64,000 nucleotides of DNA from JAJFFW01 sp963922595 (GTDB taxonomy: Bacteria > Pseudomonadota > Alphaproteobacteria > Caulobacterales > Parvularculaceae), in NCBI GenBank assembly GCA_963922595.1, contig CAWUIM010000006.1, positions 1 through 64,000 of the forward strand, given 5' to 3'. Position 1 is the stretch's first letter; each line of letters starts with the position of its first letter. Positions 58,839 through 64,000 of the stretch are shown in pieces. The notes beneath the pieces are model-generated. The model worked only from the letters and a program-made list of their open reading frames with translations. It did not search any database and had not been told where the DNA came from. The translations under genes were made by a program, and so were the position numbers.

Positions 58839-61831
58839 CAGTTGCTTTCCTCTTCGGTTCGTCGTGCGCCATGACCGCCGACGACGCCGGGAACAGCGAT
58901 TGCGATTTCACGCCGATTGCCGACCCAGTCTTTTGCCGACGCTTCGCCTTCGGTCGGCGATCCTTTGAGATCTGCCCCATACCGAAGCACAGCGGTCTCG
59001 TCGGGCGATTGAGGCATGTCAGGAAGAGCGTCAAATTGAGGAGCGGCGCGCCCGACTTCATTTGGGGCGCATTTCGTGATCCGAACGCGCAAGTCAAACC
59101 ACGCGGCTTGTCCCGTAACCGGATCGGAATTCGAATAACGCTGCCCGTCTTTGCGCGCAGGAAGCAGTTCGTCGATCAGGTGATTAAGCAAAAATCCCTT
59201 TTCTGATTCAGGCGCGTTCTCCTGAAGTCCCCACGCTTTTTTTCGTTTCCCGATCGCATTCCACGTCCATACTGTGTGGGGATTAACGCCGGTTACGAGT
59301 TTCGCCTGTCCCTTGACGCGACCGTTACGGCTTTCAATCCAAATCCAGTCGCCATTATCGACGCCCAGCGACTTCGCCGTATCCTTGTGAATGTATAATT
59401 CGTTCCAGGAGGTGATCTGCCGCAACCAGGCGTTTTGCGATCCCCATGAGTGATACATATGCATAGGCCGTTGCGTCAGCGCATGGAGCGGGTACTCATC
59501 GTCCGTTTCCAGGAAATCTTCTTCAAACGGTTGGTACCAAATCGGCAGAGGATCAAAATATTTAACAACGCGTGCGCGATGCCTATCCGGCGGTTGGTAC
59601 TCGCCATGCCCTAAAGCTGCAAGTCGAAATTTCTGAACGGGTTCTGAATAAAGTTGGTGGATGATAGGCTCAGTGTTCGGAATCCATCCCATGCTATGGG
59701 CGTAGTCCAAATAGTCTTTATTCACGCATTTGAAATATTGTTGGTTCGCTGGGAATTCGTGACTCCAGAAGGAACCGTTTTCGATGTATTTGTCGAGCTG
59801 CCCGGCGTTCGGCGCGCCCCGGCCATGTTGGTCGCCTTTTTCGCCGCGCCATCCCGCCAGCGGCCCGAGGCCCGGCGCACGCTCATGGTTGACCATGTAA
59901 TCTGAGTATCCGCCTGGATATTTGGGCGCGCCGTCATCGTTCACCAACCCTGGAAACTTCAGACGCGCGCCAAGATCGAGAAGCACATCCTGAAATGGGC
60001 GCACATCTCTGTCCGGCTTGACGACGGGATACCGAATAGCGTCTGCCGGGCCATGGGCGCTTGAAATTGGACGGTCGAGGAGAGAAATGCAGTCATACCG
60101 TTCGAAATAAGTGGTGTCCGGCAAAATAAGATCGGCATACGGAACCATTTCCGAGTAATACGCGTCGGAGTAAATTATCTTTGGTATCTTGTACTGCCCG
60201 TTGTCGGCTTTTTCCGTGAGATATTTCAGCGTGCCCTTGATATTCATCGACGAATTCCAACTCATATTCGCCATATACATAAAGAGCACATCGATATTGT
60301 GAGGATCGCCCGCCCAGGCGTTGCGGATGACCATGTGCATGAGACCGTGAGCGCTGAGCGGGTTTTCCCATGAATAGGCCTTATCGATTCGTAATGGCTC
60401 CCCGTTGTCGTCAACGAGCAAGTCTTCGGGGCCGGTTGGCGTGCCAAGCGGCATGCCCTCGATTGGCGTCTCTGATTGTGTTCGCGCGCCAGCCGGTTTC
60501 GGGCCCGGCGGAATTGGTTTCGGGTACGGCGCTTTATTGCGCCAACCGCCGGGAACATCCACTGAGCCAAGTAACGTTTGCAAAAGGTGAATAGCGCGGC
60601 ATGTATGAAACCCGTTTGAATGGGCGGAGATGCCGCGCATGGCGTGGAATGATACCGGCCGTCCGATCATTTTTTCATGCCGACGACCCCAAGCGTCCGT
60701 CCACGGCGTATCAATGACGACTTCTTGCTCAAATGCGACTTCGGCGAGTTCAGCGGCGATCCGGCGAATGGTGTCAGCGGGAATTCCTGTTTTGGCGGAT
60801 ATGCTCTCGGGCGCATATTGTTGGCCAAGGTAACGTTTAGCGATCAGTTCAAAAACAGGAACCGCCTTCCGGCCATTTTTTAGCTTGCGCTCGCCGACCA
60901 ACGCCGGCGAGAGATCCCCTTTAAGGGCGCTGACAATTTTCTTCGTATTGACGTCGTAACAGACGGGATCGCCGTTCTTGTCTCGCGCGAAGAGCCCGTC
61001 GTCATCATGACCGGGATTATCGATGACAAGCCAGGGCGCGTTCGTGTATCGAGCGAGCGAGGCGAAGTCGACTTTTTCCGCGCGCAGTAATTCATGGATG
61101 ATGGAAAAGACAAATAAGCCGTCCGTGCCGGGGCGAACGCCAATCCACTCATCGGCGACAGCGGAATAACCGGTTCGGCAGGGGTTGACCGAAACGAACT
61201 TCGCGTCGCCGCGGGTCTTTATTTTTCCAATGCCCATCTTGATTGGATTGGAATCATGATCCTCAGCGACGCCGAACATCATGAAATAGCGGGTCAGATC
61301 CCAGTCAGGTTCGCCAAACTCCCAAAAGGCGCCGCCAAGCGTGTAGATTCCCGCCGCCGCCATGTTGACGGAACAAAACCCTCCGTGGGCGGCGAAATTC
61401 CGCGTGCCGAATTGACTCGCCCACCATCCCGTAAAGGACTGGCTTTGGTCGCGGCCCGTGAAGAAGGCGAGGTTGGAAGGGTCTTTTTTGCGGGTTTGGC
61501 CGAGCCAGTCCGTCGCGATTGAGAGGGCCTCTTCCCATTCAATTTCTTTAAATTCGCCGGACCCGCGTTCTCCCACGCGTAGCAACGGTTTTTTGAGCCG
61601 CGCCGGCGAGTATTGATTCATAATCCCCGCCGACCCTTTGGCGCACAATACGCCCTTGTTCACCGGGTGATCGGGATTGCCTTCAAGATAGCGGATTTTT
61701 CCGTCTTTGAGATGGACGCGTACGCCGCACCGGCAGGCGCACATATAACATGTGGTCTTTTTGACTTCGTCGGAGGGGACCGTCGACAGCGACACTTCCT
61801 CTTTCACTGTCGCAAATGGATTCAAAGTCAA
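58838..61831 (-). CDS. soeA: Sulfite dehydrogenase molybdopterin subunit SoeA
   Basis: A 997-residue molybdopterin oxidoreductase of the DMSO reductase family. The N-terminal cluster is CYMCACRC (Cys28, Cys31, Cys35) plus VLCAKG (Cys63). SoeA-like phrases are FFTGRDQSQSFTGWW, FAAHGGFCSVNMAAAGIYT, FGVAEDHDSNPIK and SAHSNGFHTCRA. The C-terminal dinucleotide-binding domain starts near LHALTQRPMHMYHSW. There is no Tat signal, as expected for cytoplasmic SoeABC, which oxidises sulfite to sulfate and gives electrons to quinone. The start is TTG, nine bases after GGAGG. Related tetrathionate or polysulfide reductases are alternatives, but the sulfur genes nearby and lack of Tat signal favour SoeA. 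Confidence 0.9.
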   Translation of the reverse strand: MTLNPFATVKEEVSLSTVPSDEVKKTTCYMCACRCGVRVHLKDGKIRYLEGNPDHPVNKGVLCAKGSAGIMNQYSPARLKKPLLRVGERGSGEFKEIEWEEALSIATDWLGQTRKKDPSNLAFFTGRDQSQSFTGWWASQFGTRNFAAHGGFCSVNMAAAGIYTLGGAFWEFGEPDWDLTRYFMMFGVAEDHDSNPIKMGIGKIKTRGDAKFVSVNPCRTGYSAVADEWIGVRPGTDGLFVFSIIHELLRAEKVDFASLARYTNAPWLVIDNPGHDDDGLFARDKNGDPVCYDVNTKKIVSALKGDLSPALVGERKLKNGRKAVPVFELIAKRYLGQQYAPESISAKTGIPADTIRRIAAELAEVAFEQEVVIDTPWTDAWGRRHEKMIGRPVSFHAMRGISAHSNGFHTCRAIHLLQTLLGSVDVPGGWRNKAPYPKPIPPGPKPAGARTQSETPIEGMPLGTPTGPEDLLVDDNGEPLRIDKAYSWENPLSAHGLMHMVIRNAWAGDPHNIDVLFMYMANMSWNSSMNIKGTLKYLTEKADNGQYKIPKIIYSDAYYSEMVPYADLILPDTTYFERYDCISLLDRPISSAHGPADAIRYPVVKPDRDVRPFQDVLLDLGARLKFPGLVNDDGAPKYPGGYSDYMVNHERAPGLGPLAGWRGEKGDQHGRGAPNAGQLDKYIENGSFWSHEFPANQQYFKCVNKDYLDYAHSMGWIPNTEPIIHQLYSEPVQKFRLAALGHGEYQPPDRHRARVVKYFDPLPIWYQPFEEDFLETDDEYPLHALTQRPMHMYHSWGSQNAWLRQITSWNELYIHKDTAKSLGVDNGDWIWIESRNGRVKGQAKLVTGVNPHTVWTWNAIGKRKKAWGLQENAPESEKGFLLNHLIDELLPARKDGQRYSNSDPVTGQAAWFDLRVRITKCAPNEVGRAAPQFDALPDMPQSPDETAVLRYGADLKGSPTEGEASAKDWVGNRREIAIAVPGVVGGHGARRTEEESN

Positions 61832-61914
61832 AACCGCTGTCCTCCCTAGCGTATGCCGACCGGACGGTGTTGTCGCGTTTGCTTCCGCCGTCCGTTGTTT
61901 TATAGCGCCGAATA

Positions 61915-61928
61915 TCAGGATATTCTAA
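61915..61928. promoter_or_regulatory. AT-rich palindrome in front of soeA
   Basis: On the minus strand it reads TTAGAATATCCTGA, matching 12 of 14 bases of the element between the rhodanese and dioxygenase genes (52862-52875). It lies about 84 bases upstream of the soeA start, where an operator overlapping the promoter would be expected. One arm is imperfect (CTGA instead of CTAA). Confidence 0.6.
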
Positions 61929-61993
61929 TATGAGCCTGCCAAGAAACGGGCCGGATATCAAACACAAATATGACTGGTGAACGAACCATCGTG

Positions 61994-62932
61994 TCAGCGG
62001 ATAATCATGACGGAATTATGGGCTTGCTTTAGAACGTCATAGGCGACGCTTGTTTGAAAAAAACGTCGCAATCCCTTGACATCAGAATCCGCCATGACGA
62101 TTACCGAGAAGGGCTTGCCGCGCTCGATGATTTCTTTCACCGGATCGCCCTCAGCCACAGTGGCGCTCTCCACCGTTACGCCCGCCTGTTTGATACTGTT
62201 TTTCGCAAGATTAATCGCCAATTCCGCCGCCGGAATATCCGTGTCCCGCTCGGCGACTGACAACAAGTGGACAGGGCAGTTGCACCGGCTCGCCATCACG
62301 GCGTCTTTTTGCGCCGCAGCAATGGATTTTTCGTCGTGAGTTACGCAGATCAAATGACCATGGTTCTCTTCGATCTCTCTGGCGAGGAGCACCGCGCCGC
62401 GGTGTTCGGTCACGACGGTTCTGGTGACGCGCCAGTTAATTGATCCGCGCGCGTTGGTCTGATCGTGGTCCTGCATCGCGACAATCGTGATGTCGTAGGG
62501 ATTCAATTCACACTCATCGAGAATGCCGCGTTCGACAGACGGCGACACCATCAGTTTGAGCGTGATTTGCGCGCCGGTGTCGCTCGTATAAACGACCATA
62601 TTGTCGCCGAGGCGATCGCCGATGACATCTTTATGGACCGACTCCGACTTCCACTCTTCGTCCATATAGCCGAGTTCGATTAGCTGGTTCCTGGCGTTTT
62701 CAAGGGCCTGCATGCCAGGGAGTTCAAGGCCCCATTCCAGCATATTCTCGCGCGCGAGCGACATGCCGATGCCGCCTGACTCCATGCTCTTGTCGACAGG
62801 GCGCACATAAAGAAGCGTGATGTCGGCGTCGTTGCCCTTGCCGATACGAACGGCGTAGCGAAGGCCGCGGTAGGATTCCTCCGAACCGTCAATACACAGG
62901 AGAATATTAAAGCGCTTCTCGTTAAACGTCAT
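61994..62932 (-). CDS. Tandem universal stress protein
   Basis: A 312-residue protein with two UspA-like domains. The first starts FNILLCIDGSEESYRGLRYAV, and the second covers about residues 190-312 with ICVTHDEKSIAAA and ends SVAYDVLKQAHNSVMIIR. The usual ATP-binding GSxGxxGxxxxxxGS is not clear in either half; the second has VMADSDVKGLRRFFQTSVAYD instead, so nucleotide binding may be lost. It starts 6 bases after the SLC13 permease stop and is thus cotranscribed; a stress or regulatory partner of the transporter is possible. soeA starts about 160 bases downstream. Confidence 0.85.
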   Translation of the reverse strand: MTFNEKRFNILLCIDGSEESYRGLRYAVRIGKGNDADITLLYVRPVDKSMESGGIGMSLARENMLEWGLELPGMQALENARNQLIELGYMDEEWKSESVHKDVIGDRLGDNMVVYTSDTGAQITLKLMVSPSVERGILDECELNPYDITIVAMQDHDQTNARGSINWRVTRTVVTEHRGAVLLAREIEENHGHLICVTHDEKSIAAAQKDAVMASRCNCPVHLLSVAERDTDIPAAELAINLAKNSIKQAGVTVESATVAEGDPVKEIIERGKPFSVIVMADSDVKGLRRFFQTSVAYDVLKQAHNSVMIIR

Positions 62933-62938
62933 AGTCCG

Positions 62939-64000
62939 TCAGAGTCCCAGCAAGGGCCAATATGCTAACGCCGCAAACAATAGCACGGTCGTTGAGATGA
63001 GCGCCATCAGCGAGCCGGCTCTCAAAAAGTCTCTTGGCGTTAGAAATCCGGATGAATATACGATCGTCGCCGCCGGGGTGCCGACCACCGTCAAATAGGC
63101 GAAGGACGATGACACCGCCGTGATGAAGCCCATGCGGATCGCGCTTTCCCCGGCCATGCCCGCAAGGTTCAGCGTGATCGGACCAAGAACGGCGACCGCC
63201 GCCCCGTTTGACATGGTGTTGGTCACAAAAGTGGTTAAGACGGACGTGGCCGCCCACAAGCCAAAACCTTGATCCACGCCAACTGTACTGAGCGCCTGCA
63301 AAAAACTATCGGCGGCCCATTGGGCGGCGCCGGTGTCTTTCATCTGTACGCCAAGCGAAATCGCCGCCGCATAAAGCAAGACGACCCCCCAATTGACGCC
63401 ACTATTGAGATCGTTCCACCGAACCAGGCCCGCTATGAGGAAGAACAAAGCGCCGCAAATGGCGATGACGCCCAAGCCAAACTTGTCCGACAGAAAAATC
63501 CAGCCCAGCAACGTCAGGAAAAATCCCAGGATCGACAACCAGTCACGCGGCGTCATTGAACCTTGTTCGGCGATCTGCATTCTCAATCGAACGATTGCTC
63601 GTGATATATTGCCTTGCTTCGGTTTGAAAATCCGCAACAGCAGGAAGGCGACAAAGGGCGCTTGGATGAGAAAAAGCGGATAACAGTAAAGCGCCCATTT
63701 CACGTACCCAATGAGAAATTTTGAAGTTTCTGGATTGAGGGGATCGTAAAAAAATTCTCGCCAATAGCCGATCATGATGGCGTTTCGCGCCCCGCCCGAT
63801 GGCGTGCCGATGCTGGCGATCGAACAACCGTAAGCGATGGAGAACAACAGAACGGCGGCGAGACTGCGAACCTCGGATTTGTCCGACGATACGAGCGACA
63901 CCAGTGTAAGCGCCACCGGAAGCATCATCGCCGCGACCGTGTGCTCGCCGATGATGGACGCTAGAATGCCGGAAATCAGAATGATACCAACGGAAACATT
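62939..64000 (-). CDS. SLC13/DASS-family permease (partial, runs off the right end)
   Basis: The last 353 codons of a membrane transporter in the divalent anion:sodium symporter (SLC13) family; the frame stays open to base 64000, so the N-terminus is outside. A family motif of the type NT-x-T-A is visible late in the protein in TFVTNTMSNGAAVAVLGPI, and IIGEHTVAAMMLPVAL near the visible start matches the first repeat; GTPAATIVYSSG is the second-half turn. Substrates in the family are dicarboxylates or sulfate. Beside sulfite oxidation, sulfate or another sulfur anion is plausible, but only by context. Confidence 0.88.
   Translation of the reverse strand, partial: NVSVGIILISGILASIIGEHTVAAMMLPVALTLVSLVSSDKSEVRSLAAVLLFSIAYGCSIASIGTPSGGARNAIMIGYWREFFYDPLNPETSKFLIGYVKWALYCYPLFLIQAPFVAFLLLRIFKPKQGNISRAIVRLRMQIAEQGSMTPRDWLSILGFFLTLLGWIFLSDKFGLGVIAICGALFFLIAGLVRWNDLNSGVNWGVVLLYAAAISLGVQMKDTGAAQWAADSFLQALSTVGVDQGFGLWAATSVLTTFVTNTMSNGAAVAVLGPITLNLAGMAGESAIRMGFITAVSSSFAYLTVVGTPAATIVYSSGFLTPRDFLRAGSLMALISTTVLLFAALAYWPLLGL

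Noticed and set aside
58838..61831. Assignment as tetrathionate, polysulfide or DMSO reductase
   Set aside because: Those enzymes normally have a Tat signal on the catalytic subunit; none is present here, and the neighbours handle sulfite.
61861..61900. CGGACGG/CCGTCCG repeat with following T bases before soeA
   Set aside because: The T-rich side is on the plus strand while the genes here read on the minus strand; the loop is about 20 bases long.

Overview
The window reads as a chromosomal segment of a Gram-negative alphaproteobacterium. The base composition is moderately high in GC, and there are TonB-dependent receptors, lipoprotein signals and an outer-membrane barrel. Many genes start with TTG or GTG behind a good GGAGG site. 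The gene content suggests a marine or surface-living heterotroph of the Parvularculales/Hyphomonadales type. That placement is an impression from protein style, not a phylogeny.

Layout. (1) 1-4.3 kb: the tail of an SH3-like protein, the translational GTPase typA, and a minus-strand group of NTF2-like, PlsC-like and TraB/GumN-like genes. (2) 4.9-8.1 kb: a two-gene secreted unit, an unknown exported protein plus a matrixin-type zinc protease with duplicated C-terminal beta domains. (3) 8.3-17.3 kb: a beta-1,3-glucan (laminarin) utilization locus with GH3, a GPH-family transporter, a GH16 laminarinase, a LacI regulator and a TonB-dependent receptor. (4) 17.4-33.4 kb: a second glycan locus, probably for xylan and/or mixed-linkage glucan, with a sugar porter, a lipoprotein GH3, xylA, xylB, GH5, an ExoP-like lipoprotein GH3, a second TonB receptor, a second GPH transporter and a second LacI regulator. 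(5) 33.4-45.8 kb: a 2926-residue DUF11/SdrD-repeat surface protein translationally coupled to a 1204-residue outer-membrane barrel. (6) 46.4-52.0 kb: molybdenum cofactor synthesis (mobA; moaA-moaD-moaE-moaB-moaC-moeA) headed by a TauE-type sulfite exporter. (7) 52.1-64.0 kb: persulfide/sulfite handling with a rhodanese, an ETHE1/Blh-like persulfide dioxygenase, a SoeABC-type sulfite dehydrogenase with an extra small membrane protein, Mrp, a tandem universal stress protein and a partial SLC13 permease.

How the parts fit. In each glycan locus an outer-membrane receptor imports oligosaccharides, secreted or lipoprotein hydrolases trim them, a cytoplasmic-membrane symporter takes up the products, and a LacI repressor controls expression. 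I can see the probable operators directly. A TGACAA-CC-TTGTCA palindrome stands in front of the GH16 gene and the first receptor. Twin TGACAG-NN-CTGTCA palindromes in opposite orientation stand in front of the second receptor. In the sulfur block, the dioxygenase would turn glutathione persulfide into sulfite. Sulfite could then be exported (TauE), converted to thiosulfate (rhodanese) or oxidized to sulfate with electrons to quinone (SoeABC). SoeA is a molybdoenzyme, which explains the adjacent cofactor genes. A shared AT-rich palindrome, TTAGAATAT-N-CT-R-A, lies in front of both soeA and the rhodanese/dioxygenase pair, suggesting one sulfur-responsive repressor encoded elsewhere.

The least explained feature is the giant repeat protein plus barrel pair. 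I see no tRNA, rRNA, CRISPR array, transposase or prophage gene.
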